64,000 nt of DNA, taken from NCBI RefSeq assembly GCF_018128245.1, contig NZ_CP072378.1, forward strand, positions 434,001-498,000, read 5' to 3'. Under the pieces are notes generated by a model that did not search any database, was not told where the DNA came from, and saw only the letters and a program-made list of their open reading frames with translations. Below, in pieces: positions 49,046-58,144 of the stretch. Made by a program: the position numbers and the translations under genes. This DNA is from Leptotrichia sp. oral taxon 221 (GTDB taxonomy: Bacteria; Fusobacteriota; Fusobacteriia; Fusobacteriales; Leptotrichiaceae). Each line of letters begins with the position of its first letter. Position 1 is the first letter of the stretch.

Positions 49046-50140
49046 TTAGTTAAAACTGTCTGAAATTTTTTGTAATTCAGAATTGTCAGCACCATCCAAA
49101 TATGCTTTGATAATAGCTTTACATGCTAAATATCGTTTTTCATAGTTATTTGATGCGACAGTTATGTATGGAATATTGTATTCAGCATATAATTTTTTTA
49201 ATAAATTCTGGAAATTCATACGTCTTTCTTCTTGTCCAATAGATCTTAGTCCATCACTTACCCATTTTACATTATTTTCTAGGAGAATTGTTAAGTCAAA
49301 ACGATAATTGTTTACAAATTCTCTAACGATTGGGTTGTCACGTTTTTCGTATGTTAAGCAAAATGCTAGTGTGGCAATATAGTCTGTGTCGATTAATGCA
49401 AATTTATTCGCATTTCTAGCGGCGTAAAGTACGTTTGTTTGATGTCCGAAAACAATTTTTTCATAATCAGAATATTGTAGAGAATCTTCGTCGCCTCCTA
49501 ATTTTTCAAAAACGTATTCACGACCGTATTCCCAAGCAGATGATGTATTAAATACATTAGCCAGTTTATCGACCATAACACTTTTTCCGCTACTTTCTCC
49601 ACCACAAATTGTGATTAGTGGGATTAAATGCTCTCTCACTTCACGTGGTAAAAAATTCCAGTATTTACTTGGATTCTTACGGATTTCAATTGAATTAACA
49701 TTGTATTCAAGATATTCTGGGTCAATTGATTTTGTCTGTGAACCAAAATATTTTAAGTTATAGTCTTTATCTTCGTGTCTGTTACTAATAAAAAGTATTT
49801 CATCCTCCCAAATTACATCAGGTTCTCTCACTTCAATTTCTTTTTTTAAAAGAGAAGACCATTGTTCCCAACCTTCTGGGAATGGAGGGCAACTACTTTC
49901 ATCAAATAAAAATGAATGAATATTTTTTTGATTTTTAAAAGTTTGCTTTATAAATCTAAGTCTATCTTTTGGTGTGATTTCTTTGATAAAACGAGAATTT
50001 GAAAAAGTCTCCAAATCTTTATCGTCTGAATAAGATACTACAACATAAAGTTTATCAACAATTCCGCTCGCTCTCTGAATTAAATTAACGTGTCCCAAAT
50101 GCAAAGGCAAAAAACGCCCAACTACAATTCCGATTTTCAT
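49046..50140 (-). CDS. nadR: NadR-like nicotinamide-nucleotide adenylyltransferase / ribosylnicotinamide kinase
   Basis: The N-terminal nucleotidyltransferase domain has GRFLPLHLGHVNLI (the HxGH motif) at residues 8-21 and the ISNRHEDK region near 118. The C-terminal kinase domain has the P-loop GGESSGKSVM near 180. Together they make NAD from nicotinamide riboside or its nucleotide. No helix-turn-helix precedes the first domain, so the repressor part of the enterobacterial protein is absent. I start at ATG 50140, where AAAGGAG lies six bases upstream, giving 364 residues. It complements pncB at 62 kb in NAD salvage. Confidence 0.9.
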   Translation of the reverse strand: MKIGIVVGRFLPLHLGHVNLIQRASGIVDKLYVVVSYSDDKDLETFSNSRFIKEITPKDRLRFIKQTFKNQKNIHSFLFDESSCPPFPEGWEQWSSLLKKEIEVREPDVIWEDEILFISNRHEDKDYNLKYFGSQTKSIDPEYLEYNVNSIEIRKNPSKYWNFLPREVREHLIPLITICGGESSGKSVMVDKLANVFNTSSAWEYGREYVFEKLGGDEDSLQYSDYEKIVFGHQTNVLYAARNANKFALIDTDYIATLAFCLTYEKRDNPIVREFVNNYRFDLTILLENNVKWVSDGLRSIGQEERRMNFQNLLKKLYAEYNIPYITVASNNYEKRYLACKAIIKAYLDGADNSELQKISDSFN

Positions 50141-50183
50141 AAAAACTCCTTTCAATATTAGTACTAGTCTCATGTATGAACTA

Positions 50184-50211
50184 TATATATGTTATTTTAT
50201 ATAGAATTCAA
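50184..50211 (-). promoter_or_regulatory. Possible promoter of nadR
   Basis: On the minus strand, TTGAAT (50206-50211) and TATATA (50184-50189) are 16 bases apart. The region is very AT-rich, so chance matches are likely. Confidence 0.35.
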
Positions 50212-50580
50212 TAAAAATAATATAAATTCGTTTTAAAAATAAATATTATTAATAGTCTAAAAGAATGAGACATTTTTAGTCAATATAAATTACAGAATAC
50301 TAAGTAAAATGTATCATAAAAAATGAACCTTTTCAACTATTTTTAGAAAAAAATTCTTTTTTATAATACAAAATGAGATTTTTAGATTAGTGAAAAATAG
50401 ATAAAACAAAAACATATATTTAGTAATTTTATTTTTATAAAGATAAAAACTTATAGAAAAATTTTGTAAAAGAACATTAGTTTTATTGGTTTCTTAAAAG
50501 TAATTATTTTAAAAATGTAAAGATTATAAATTGAAATTTTGAAAATAATTTAAAAAAATAAAAAAAATTTTAAAAAAGAC
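50212..50580. other. AT-rich non-coding region between nadR and feoA
   Basis: I see no gene, RNA or repeat here that stands out from the very AT-rich background. Confidence 0.5.
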
Positions 50581-50609
50581 TTGATTTATTTTGAAAATAG
50601 GAGTAAAAT
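50581..50609 (+). promoter_or_regulatory. Promoter of the feo operon
   Basis: TTGATT at 50581-50586 and TAAAAT at 50604-50609 are 17 bases apart. A weak inverted GATA...TATC arrangement at 50615-50636 could be a Fur-type site, but the match is poor. Confidence 0.55.
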
Positions 50610-50693
50610 TGCTTTGATATTAAAACATTATTATCGTTGGGATTAAATATTTTGAGAATGAAATAAAAAATGAAAAAAAAGAAGGTGGAATTT

Positions 50694-50912
50694 ATGAGAT
50701 TGACAGAAGGAAGAAAAGGAAGAAGATTTTTGTTAAAGAGTATAGATGGAAAAACTTTAGCGATTAGATTGTTGAGTTTGGGATTATGTAACGGTGATGA
50801 ATTTATACTTGAAAATGTTGCAAATGGAAATTTTTTGTTGAAAACATTGGAAACTAAAATTGTTCTTAGTCATAATTTAGCACAAAAACTTAATATTGAG
50901 GTGATTGGATAA
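50694..50912 (+). CDS. feoA: Ferrous iron transport protein A
   Basis: A 72-residue SH3-like cytoplasmic partner of FeoB. The family pattern is visible: an initial LTEGRKG, the central IRLLSLGLCNGDEF, and the closing SHNLAQKLNIEV. I start at ATG 50694, which has AAGGTGGA upstream, not at ATG 50670, which has none. Its stop overlaps the feoB ATG by one base. Confidence 0.9.
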   Translation: MRLTEGRKGRRFLLKSIDGKTLAIRLLSLGLCNGDEFILENVANGNFLLKTLETKIVLSHNLAQKLNIEVIG

Positions 50913-53107
50913 TGATAAATATCGCATTTGTTGGAAATCCAAATGTCGGGAAGACAGCTTTGATAAACAAGATTTCTAATGCTAGTTTGAAGATGGGGAA
51001 CTGGCCTGGAGTTACGATTGAGAAAAAAGAAGTTTTTTTTAAGGTTGGCAATGAAGATGTTAAATTAATCGATTTGCCGGGAATATATAATTTGTCTATT
51101 GGAACGCCAGAAGAAAGAATTTCAAGAAATTTCATATTAGAAGAAGATGTAGATGTTATTATAAACGTTGTAGATTCAACTTCTTTAGAAAGAAATTTAT
51201 ATTTAACGGCTTTATTGAAAGAAATGGGAAAACCTATGGTAATGGCGTTGAATTTCGAGGATGAATTTAAAAAATTAGATTATAAATTGAATTTAGAAAC
51301 TCTTGAAAAGCAATTAGGAATGAAAACAATTTTTACGAGTGGTAGAAATGGTGCTGGAATTGATGAATTGATGAAGGAAGCTGTCGAAGCATTTAAAAGA
51401 AATCAGACACAAAAACAAATTTCTTATAAATTAAGTTTTGATAACAATATTGAAAAAGAAATAGATAGTGTGAAAGAAAAATTATCAAAACTTAAAAATA
51501 AAGAAATTTTGAAAAAATATTCTTTGGATTGGTTAGCAATAAAAAGTTTGGAAAATGATATGAATTTATTTGCTAATTTGAAAACAAAATATGGTGTAGA
51601 TATTAGTGATTTAGCGAAAGAAGAGCGAGAAAATCTAAAAAAAAGATACGGGATAGATTCAGCAGATGTGATTTCTCAAGCTAGATATGCGACTGTAAAA
51701 GGTATAACATCAATGAATTTAAAAAGAAGTTCAAAAAATAAATTTGCTTTAACAGATAAAATCGATAAAGTTTTATTGAATAAATTCGGTGGTGGAATTG
51801 TATTTTTATGTATAGTTTATGCGATGTTTGTTATAATATTTGATGGAAGTTCGCCTTATATAGATTGGATTGACGGATTTTTTAGTGATTTTGTAATAAA
51901 ATATGTGGGACATGCGATTGAAGGGGTGCCTGATTGGTTACGTAGTTTCGTGCTTGATGGTGTTTTAGCTGGAGTAGGTTCTGTGTTGACATTCGTTCCA
52001 TTAATGTTTTTTATCTACTTTTTCATGGCAATTTTGGAAGAAAGTGGATATATGGCGAGAGTTGCATTTATTTTGAATAAAATGATGACAAAAGTTGGTC
52101 TTTCTGGAAAAGCATTTATTCCTATGTTAGTTGGATTTGGATGTACAGTTCCTGCGATTTATGCAACAAGAACATTGGAAGATGAAAAAACTAGAAGATT
52201 GACAGGGATTATTGCGACGTTTATGTCTTGTGGAGCTAGATTGCCAGTGTATTCGTTATTAGCGGTAGCGTTTTTTAGTAAAAATGCAGCACTTGTAGTT
52301 GTTTCTATTTATGTAATTGGTGTGTTTATGGCACTATTAATGGCATTTATTTTAAAAAGATTTGATTATTTCAAAGGAAATAATACAGAATTGTTGATAG
52401 AATTGCCGCCTTACAGAATGCCGAGTCTTAAAGTTGTATGGAATAGTATGAAAAATAAAACAATGGCTTATATTAAAAGAGCAACAACAATTGTATTGGG
52501 AATATTGTTAATTATTTGGTTCTTTACATATTTTCCAAATAATAATAATCCTGAAACATCATATTTGGGACAAGCTGCGAAAATTGTTCAGCCTGTATTT
52601 AAACCAACTGGATTTGGAGATAGATGGGAACCTGTAGCTTCAATAGTTCCAAGTATAATTGCAAAAGAAACAGTAGTTGGATTCTTAGGACAAATATTGT
52701 TGACAAAAGCAGATGAAGATGAAAAAGTTGAATACAATATTGGTAGTGATTTAAAAGATCAAGCAGTAGGATTAAAAGATGCTATGGTAAAATCGTTTAA
52801 ATCAGTTGGAAATATTGCGAAATTTAAGATTGATACATTGACAATGTCAGATGAAGAAACATTGGATAGTGATGCAGGTGGAAATATCATTCCATCGATA
52901 AGAGCTTTGTGGAACGATAAATATGGACCAATTAGAGCATATTCATTTATGTTGTATGTGCTTTTAGTAATTCCATGTGCAGTTGCGATGGGAGCTTTGA
53001 AACAAGAATTTGGATGGAAAATGTTAGGAATGCAAGTGGCTATGTTATCAATTTTACCATATGTAGTTTCTACAATATTCTTTAATGTAGCAAGGCTTTT
53101 TATGTAG
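50912..53107 (+). CDS. feoB: Ferrous iron transport protein B
   Basis: This is the inner-membrane Fe(II) transporter with an N-terminal GTPase. G motifs are visible: G1 GNPNVGKT near residue 8, G2 GNWPGVT, G3 DLPGIYNL, and a G4 NFED. A helical domain follows, then the channel with two gate repeats containing GFGCTVPAIYATRTLED and SCGARLPVYSLL. The length of 731 residues is typical. It is cotranscribed with feoA and the small Cys-rich gene behind it. Confidence 0.95.
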   Translation: MINIAFVGNPNVGKTALINKISNASLKMGNWPGVTIEKKEVFFKVGNEDVKLIDLPGIYNLSIGTPEERISRNFILEEDVDVIINVVDSTSLERNLYLTALLKEMGKPMVMALNFEDEFKKLDYKLNLETLEKQLGMKTIFTSGRNGAGIDELMKEAVEAFKRNQTQKQISYKLSFDNNIEKEIDSVKEKLSKLKNKEILKKYSLDWLAIKSLENDMNLFANLKTKYGVDISDLAKEERENLKKRYGIDSADVISQARYATVKGITSMNLKRSSKNKFALTDKIDKVLLNKFGGGIVFLCIVYAMFVIIFDGSSPYIDWIDGFFSDFVIKYVGHAIEGVPDWLRSFVLDGVLAGVGSVLTFVPLMFFIYFFMAILEESGYMARVAFILNKMMTKVGLSGKAFIPMLVGFGCTVPAIYATRTLEDEKTRRLTGIIATFMSCGARLPVYSLLAVAFFSKNAALVVVSIYVIGVFMALLMAFILKRFDYFKGNNTELLIELPPYRMPSLKVVWNSMKNKTMAYIKRATTIVLGILLIIWFFTYFPNNNNPETSYLGQAAKIVQPVFKPTGFGDRWEPVASIVPSIIAKETVVGFLGQILLTKADEDEKVEYNIGSDLKDQAVGLKDAMVKSFKSVGNIAKFKIDTLTMSDEETLDSDAGGNIIPSIRALWNDKYGPIRAYSFMLYVLLVIPCAVAMGALKQEFGWKMLGMQVAMLSILPYVVSTIFFNVARLFM

Positions 53108-53151
53108 ATAAATAAATTGTAAAATAAAAAATGAACTAGAAGGTGATTTAG

Positions 53152-53313
53152 ATGAAAACAATAGTTGTAGGATTGATTGCAGCATTGATTGTGTATTTAG
53201 TTTTCAGAAAAATTTATAAAGATTACAAAAAAAATAAAAATTTTTGTGGAACAGATTGTTGTAGTTGTGGTACAAAAACTACTTGTCATATTCCAAAAGA
53301 TGAAAATAAATAA
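53152..53313 (+). CDS. FeoB-associated Cys-rich small membrane protein
   Basis: A 53-residue protein: one N-terminal transmembrane helix (about residues 3-18), a basic stretch, then a Cys cluster FCGTDCCSCG with one more Cys in TTCH. This layout matches the small proteins often found behind feoB. An AGAAGGTG site precedes the ATG. It probably helps iron uptake, but the mechanism is not known to me. Confidence 0.82.
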   Translation: MKTIVVGLIAALIVYLVFRKIYKDYKKNKNFCGTDCCSCGTKTTCHIPKDENK

Positions 53314-53350
53314 TTGTAAATATTGGTTTTGTTAATTATACTAGAATACC

Positions 53351-53378
53351 CTCGTGACTTTAGTTGTGAGAAATTCAG
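53351..53378 (+). repeat. Relic hairpin resembling an IS605-family right end
   Basis: CTCGTGACT/AGTTGTGAG (nine pairs, three of them G-T) is followed by AAATTCAG. It looks like the right-end hairpin plus GTTCA-type tail of IS605-family elements. No tnpB is present nearby. Confidence 0.4.
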
Positions 53379-53462
53379 TAGGAATAAGAAATCAATAAAT
53401 ATGAAATTTTAAGATTAAAATTGAAATTTTGAAAAATAATTGAATAACAAGAGGCAAAAATT

Positions 53463-53494
53463 CAAGTCATTATGAAAATGAGACTTGTTTTTTT
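53463..53494 (+). terminator. Terminator of the feo operon
   Basis: CAAGTC/GACTTG encloses an A-T-rich loop and is followed by seven T. It lies just before the ribosome binding site of the racemase-like gene. Confidence 0.78.
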
Positions 53495-53516
53495 GTTTTA
53501 TAAGGAGGAAAAAATT

Positions 53517-54164
53517 TTGAAAATAGCAGTGATGGCTGGGACGCCGATAGATACAGAAATGGGAGAAGATATGTTGAAGGAAAATGAATTTTTAGATTTA
53601 ATTTCTTTTCCAATTTCTGAAAATCCGATTGAACAGACAATTTTTCAGACGTCGACAAATGATTTTAAAGAAAAAGTAATTAATGAAAAAATAGATTTTA
53701 TGAAAAAAAATGATTCTGACATTTTGTTTGTTTATTGTAATTCTTTAAGTGGGGTAGTGGATTTTGAGAAAATTTCTCGAGAGAGAGGTGTAAAAATTAT
53801 TACGCCATTGCAAATTTATTTTGAGCTGGCTAAAGAATATAGGAAAATAGCTGTAATTTCAGCAAATGCACAGGGATTATCTGGGATAGAAAATGTATTT
53901 TTTAAAAGTAATCCAGAAATTAATGTTGTGGGATTGACATTTTTAGAGGTTGTGAAGGAGATTGAAAAGGGAATTTTGCCAGAGAAAATATCACAGAAAT
54001 TCAATTTTGATGGATTGGTAAAATATTTGGAAACATTGAATGTAGAGGCGATTGTTTTAGGGTGTACACATTTTCCGTATATCATTGATGAAATTCGAAA
54101 GAGAACAAATATTAAAATAATTAATCCTGCGGATAAAATGGTATCAAAAATACTTGAAAAATAG
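53517..54164 (+). CDS. Aspartate/glutamate racemase family protein
   Basis: This 215-residue protein has the paired-Cys layout of the family: a Cys in VYCNSLSG near residue 75 and a second in LGCTHFP near 180. It could be a glutamate racemase (D-Glu for peptidoglycan) or an aspartate racemase; the motifs alone do not decide. I choose the TTG at 53517, which has AAGGAGG nine bases upstream. The earlier ATG at 53472 lies inside the terminator hairpin of the previous operon. The uppS promoter lies in its last codons. Confidence 0.78.
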   Translation: MKIAVMAGTPIDTEMGEDMLKENEFLDLISFPISENPIEQTIFQTSTNDFKEKVINEKIDFMKKNDSDILFVYCNSLSGVVDFEKISRERGVKIITPLQIYFELAKEYRKIAVISANAQGLSGIENVFFKSNPEINVVGLTFLEVVKEIEKGILPEKISQKFNFDGLVKYLETLNVEAIVLGCTHFPYIIDEIRKRTNIKIINPADKMVSKILEK

Positions 54165-54182
54165 CAATTAGACTGGTATAAT
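54154..54182 (+). promoter_or_regulatory. Promoter of the uppS operon, partly inside the preceding gene
   Basis: TTGAAA at 54154-54159 and the extended -10 TGGTATAAT (TATAAT 54177-54182) are 17 bases apart. The -35 lies within the last codons of the racemase-family gene. Confidence 0.75.
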
Positions 54183-54212
54183 GAACTAAGACTTTTTGTA
54201 AAGGGGAAAAAT

Positions 54213-54968
54213 ATGGAAAATATTGTGATACCAAAACATATTGCAATAATAATGGATGGTAATGGCCGTTGGGCTAAGGAAAAAGGCAAGATTCGATTGG
54301 AAGGGCATAGAGCTGGTGCAAATGCTTTGGAAAATATATTGGAATGTTGTGGGAAAATAGGTGTTAAATATTTGACTGTTTATGCGTTTTCTACTGAAAA
54401 TTGGAAGCGACCAAAAATGGAAGTAGAAGGATTGATGAACTTATTTTCACGATATTTGGATAATAAGAAAAAAGAGTTAAAAAAACAAGGTGTGAAGCTA
54501 CTAGTAACTGGTGCTAAAGAAAATATTTCTGAAAAATTGTTGAAAAAAATAGAAGAAACAGAGAATTATTTGTCGGATTGTGAGAATATAGTGTTTAATA
54601 TAGCGTTTAATTATGGGGGTAGAAGAGAGATAGTAGACGCTGTGAATAAAGTTTTGGAGAAAAAATTTTTGGAGCAAAATCAAGTTGCTGAAAATGGTGG
54701 TTTTGTAGAAGAAAAAGCTGAGAATTTTAAAATTACAGAAGAAGAATTTTCGAAATATATGTATCGACCAGAAATTCCAGATCCAGAGCTTGTAATACGA
54801 ACAAGTGGTGAATTTAGAATTAGTAATTTTTTATTGTGGGAAATTGCGTATTCAGAATTTTATATAACAGATACGTATTGGCCTGATTTTGATGAAAAAG
54901 AACTAGAAAAAGCAATATTATCTTTTAATAAAAGAGATAGAAGATATGGAGGACTGAATGCTAAGTAG
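54213..54968 (+). CDS. uppS: Undecaprenyl diphosphate synthase
   Basis: A cis-prenyltransferase that builds the C55 lipid carrier for cell-wall synthesis from farnesyl diphosphate and IPP. It has the family motifs IIMDGNGRWAK near residue 14, GHRAGA near 35, YAFSTENWKRP near 56 and the C-terminal PDPELVIRTSGEFRISNFLLW split over residues 190-212. The length is 251 residues. It overlaps cdsA by 11 bases. Its IPP substrate comes from the mevalonate genes three loci downstream. Confidence 0.95.
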   Translation: MENIVIPKHIAIIMDGNGRWAKEKGKIRLEGHRAGANALENILECCGKIGVKYLTVYAFSTENWKRPKMEVEGLMNLFSRYLDNKKKELKKQGVKLLVTGAKENISEKLLKKIEETENYLSDCENIVFNIAFNYGGRREIVDAVNKVLEKKFLEQNQVAENGGFVEEKAENFKITEEEFSKYMYRPEIPDPELVIRTSGEFRISNFLLWEIAYSEFYITDTYWPDFDEKELEKAILSFNKRDRRYGGLNAK

Positions 54969-55884
54969 ACTATTTATTATTGTTCTATTTGTCCCTTTTT
55001 TATTGTGGATATTTTTAAAAGGGAATGTGATGTTTTTAGTATTTACTCTTGCGATAATTGGTGTATCATTGCATGAGTTTTATAAAATGCTAAAAGATAA
55101 GGGATTTGAGGTTGCCAGTCGGATAGGACTCGGATTAGGATTATTTCTACCTTTGGCGATATATTTTCAACAAAATTCAAAAAATATATTTTCATATTTT
55201 AAATTTGAATTTTTTAAACAAATAAATTTTGATATGGGTGGATTTATTGTTTTTGCAATAATTTTGCTTTCACTTCGTCAAATATTTAAGGTGAAGATAG
55301 AAAATGCAATGGCAGAAATTTCGTATACGATGTTTGGAATAATATATGTTGCATATTTATTTTCATACATATTATTGTTGAAGTATGAATTTCCTAATGG
55401 AAGAGTGCTTGTAACGATGACATTTATATTAATTTGGACTTGTGATAGTGCGGCGTTTATTGGTGGAAAAACACTTGGAGGTAAAATTTTCAAAAGAAGA
55501 TTGGCTCCAAAAATAAGTCCGAATAAGTCTATAGAAGGTGCGATTTTTGGTGTTTTAGGAGTTTTTGGAGTGATTTTGATTTTTGATAAATTATATTTAG
55601 CAATAGCAAATGTTATATGTAAATTTTCGATAATTTCAAAGGCTTGTAGTCCTGAAACGTATCAATCAATTGGATTAAAGGCGTGGGAAGCATTTTTATT
55701 GGCTTTGGCGATAGGTGTTTTTGCTGAATTGGGAGATTTAGTGGAATCTAAGATAAAAAGAGAATTTGGAATAAAGGATTCAGGAAATTTATTGCTTGGA
55801 CACGGAGGATTTTTAGATAGATTCGATAGTGCATTGTTCGTGTTACCGATAGTTTATTTCTTTATGAAATATGTAGCTCATTAA
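54958..55884 (+). CDS. cdsA: Phosphatidate cytidylyltransferase
   Basis: A polytopic membrane enzyme that makes CDP-diacylglycerol for phospholipid synthesis. About eight hydrophobic segments are visible, along with the signature near the end: GDLVESKIKREFGIKDSGNL followed by LLGHGGFLDRFDS. The length of 308 residues fits. The start overlaps uppS, with GGAGGA as ribosome binding site, so the pair is translationally linked as in many bacteria. Confidence 0.94.
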   Translation: MLSRLFIIVLFVPFLLWIFLKGNVMFLVFTLAIIGVSLHEFYKMLKDKGFEVASRIGLGLGLFLPLAIYFQQNSKNIFSYFKFEFFKQINFDMGGFIVFAIILLSLRQIFKVKIENAMAEISYTMFGIIYVAYLFSYILLLKYEFPNGRVLVTMTFILIWTCDSAAFIGGKTLGGKIFKRRLAPKISPNKSIEGAIFGVLGVFGVILIFDKLYLAIANVICKFSIISKACSPETYQSIGLKAWEAFLLALAIGVFAELGDLVESKIKREFGIKDSGNLLLGHGGFLDRFDSALFVLPIVYFFMKYVAH

Positions 55885-55919
55885 TAAAATAAAAAAGAAG
55901 AAGGAGAAAAAATAAAAAA

Positions 55920-57143
55920 ATGACAGAATTAGAAATTAAACAAGAAGTAGAAAGACAATTTAATATTTTAAGTCGTGGGTGCGATGAAATAATTAATGAA
56001 AATGAATTTAAGAAAAAGTTGGAAAAATCAATTTCAACAAATACTCCATTAAGAGTAAAATTGGGGATTGATCCGACTGGGTCTGATTTGCACTTGGGAC
56101 ATGCGGTACCTTTGAGAAAATTGAAACAGTTTCAAGATTTGGGACATGATGTGTTTTTCTTGATTGGGACTTTCACTGGAAGAATTGGAGATCCAACTGG
56201 AAAATCTGAAACTAGAAAAATGTTGTCAGAAGAACAAGTTATGGAAAATATTAAAACATATTTGGATCAAGTAAAATTAATTTTGGATTTAGATAAAATT
56301 AATGTTGTTTACAATGCTGACTGGCTAGAAAAATTATCGTTATCAGATGCGTTGAATTTGTTGTCACAATTTACAGTTTCACAAATGATTTCGAGAGAAG
56401 ATTTTTCAAAAAGATTATCTGAAAATAAACCAGTTTCATTGATTGAGTTTATGTATCCAATTTTACAAGGTTATGATTCAGTAGAATTACACGCTGATGT
56501 GGAATTAGGTGCGACTGAACAAAAATTCAATTTGTTAAGAGGAAGAGATTTACAGAAAAACTTTGGTCAAGAGCAACAAATTTGTATGATAATGCCGATT
56601 TTGGTTGGACTTGATGGAGTGGAAAAAATGTCGAAATCATTAGGAAACTACATTGGTGTAAAAGATACGCCAAACGATATGTTTGGTAAAGTTATGTCAA
56701 TTTCAGATGAATTGATGGAAAACTATTACACAATGATAACTGATGTTCCTTTTGAAAAAATTGAAGAAATTAAAGCACAAATCGCAGATGGAAGTTTACA
56801 TCCGATGGAAGCTAAAAAACAATTGGGAGCAGAAGTTGTAAAAATTTACTACGGTGAAGAAGCTGCTAAAGAAGCGAGAGATTGGTTTGAAAATGTATTC
56901 AGTAAGAGAAACTTAAATGTTGACTTGCCTGAAGTTGAATTGGAATATAAAGAAGTTGGAATCATTGATTTATTAGTAAAAGAAACAGGATTAATGAAAA
57001 CAACAAGTGAAGCTAGAAGATTAATTCAACAAGGTGGATTCAAAATAAACGATGAGCCAATAAAAGATGTGAAAGCTACAGTTGTTCTTGAAAGTGGAAT
57101 GATTGTGAGAGCTGGGAAGAAAAAAATTGTTAAAGTAAAATAA
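55920..57143 (+). CDS. tyrS: Tyrosyl-tRNA synthetase
   Basis: A class I synthetase. The HIGH-type motif lies in DPTGSDLHLGHAVPL near residue 55, the KMSKS motif near 240, and a C-terminal S4 RNA-binding domain covers about residues 340-407. The length of 407 residues is that of the shorter TyrS type. It is 35 bases after cdsA and probably in the same transcript. I see no T-box leader. Confidence 0.95.
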   Translation: MTELEIKQEVERQFNILSRGCDEIINENEFKKKLEKSISTNTPLRVKLGIDPTGSDLHLGHAVPLRKLKQFQDLGHDVFFLIGTFTGRIGDPTGKSETRKMLSEEQVMENIKTYLDQVKLILDLDKINVVYNADWLEKLSLSDALNLLSQFTVSQMISREDFSKRLSENKPVSLIEFMYPILQGYDSVELHADVELGATEQKFNLLRGRDLQKNFGQEQQICMIMPILVGLDGVEKMSKSLGNYIGVKDTPNDMFGKVMSISDELMENYYTMITDVPFEKIEEIKAQIADGSLHPMEAKKQLGAEVVKIYYGEEAAKEARDWFENVFSKRNLNVDLPEVELEYKEVGIIDLLVKETGLMKTTSEARRLIQQGGFKINDEPIKDVKATVVLESGMIVRAGKKKIVKVK

Positions 57144-57157
57144 ATTTAATATAAAGG

Positions 57158-57222
57158 AGCTGTCTTATAAGTTAAAATTTTGATTTATATAAATTAGATG
57201 TACTTGTAAGGCAGTTTTTTTT
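57158..57222 (+). terminator. Terminator after tyrS
   Basis: A 15-base arm (57158-57172) pairs with 57202-57216 with a few G-T or mismatched positions and is followed by a T run. It separates tyrS from the mevalonate operon. Confidence 0.72.
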
Positions 57223-57244
57223 GAAAATATAAGGTTGTGAAAAA

Positions 57245-58144
57245 ATGAATGAGAAGAAGTTAGTGAGAAAAGGAAAAATAGGAAGCGGAGAGGCTCATAG
57301 TAAGATTATTTTGATAGGAGAGCATTCGGTTGTTTATGGCTATCCAGCTATTGCGATACCTTTGAAAGATATTTTGGTAAAATGTCGGATAATGGAAGCA
57401 AAGAGTAAATATTTCTATAATCCTGAAGATACGCTTTCGACTGCGATTTATACAGCTTTGAAATATTTAAAAAAAGAGAATGCTAAAATAAAATATTTGA
57501 TAGAATCTGAAATTCCAACAAAAAGGGGAATGGGATCTTCGGCAGCTGTTAGTATTGCGGCGATAAGGGCAGTTTTTGATTATTTTGGTAAAAATCTAGA
57601 TGATAAAATTCTGGAAAAAATGGTGCAAGAGGCAGAAACAGTGGCTCATATGAATCCAAGTGGATTAGATGCGAAGACTTGTTTGAGTGATAAAGCCTTG
57701 AAATTTATAAAAAATAAAGGATTTAGCTATATTGATTTGAATTTGGGGGCATATTTGGTTGTAGCAGATACTGGAGTTCATGGAAATACACGAGAAGCTG
57801 TGGAAAATGTAAGAGAAATGGGGGATAAAGCTCAACCAATGTTAAAAAATTTGGGTGAATTGACTGAAAAAATGGAAATTGCTATCCGAGAAAAATCATT
57901 GGAAAAAATTGGAGAAATTATGAATCAGGCTAATTTGGAATTGAAAAAATTAAATTTGACGATAGAAAAATCGGATATTTTAGTGGAGGAAGCTTTAAAA
58001 AATAGTGCTTTGGGTGCTAAAATATCTGGTGGAGGATTAGGCGGTTGTATAATTGCTTTGGTGGAAAATGAGGAAAAAGCAAGAATAATTGGGGAAAAAT
58101 TAAGTTCAAAAGGAGCTGCGAATATATGGATAGAAAGAATTTAG
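57245..58144 (+). CDS. mvk: Mevalonate kinase
   Basis: A GHMP-family kinase that phosphorylates mevalonate. Motifs: GEHSVVYGYPAIAIP near residue 26, the ATP loop PTKRGMGSSAAVSIAA near 91-106, and the third motif KISGGGLGGCIIALV near 262. The length of 299 residues is normal. It is the first of four lower-mevalonate genes in the order seen in streptococci (mvk-mvaD-pmk-fni), and it overlaps mvaD by 19 bases. Confidence 0.93.
   Translation: MNEKKLVRKGKIGSGEAHSKIILIGEHSVVYGYPAIAIPLKDILVKCRIMEAKSKYFYNPEDTLSTAIYTALKYLKKENAKIKYLIESEIPTKRGMGSSAAVSIAAIRAVFDYFGKNLDDKILEKMVQEAETVAHMNPSGLDAKTCLSDKALKFIKNKGFSYIDLNLGAYLVVADTGVHGNTREAVENVREMGDKAQPMLKNLGELTEKMEIAIREKSLEKIGEIMNQANLELKKLNLTIEKSDILVEEALKNSALGAKISGGGLGGCIIALVENEEKARIIGEKLSSKGAANIWIERI

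Noticed and set aside
50615-50636. Fur box upstream of feoA
   Set aside because: Only the outer GATA/TATC parts match; the middle does not fit the usual 19-bp palindrome, so it is only mentioned in the promoter entry.
57158-57222. Possible T-box or riboswitch between tyrS and mvk
   Set aside because: It is a simple hairpin plus T run located after tyrS, so it is a terminator. No T-box core is seen, and tyrS itself has only a 35-base leader gap.
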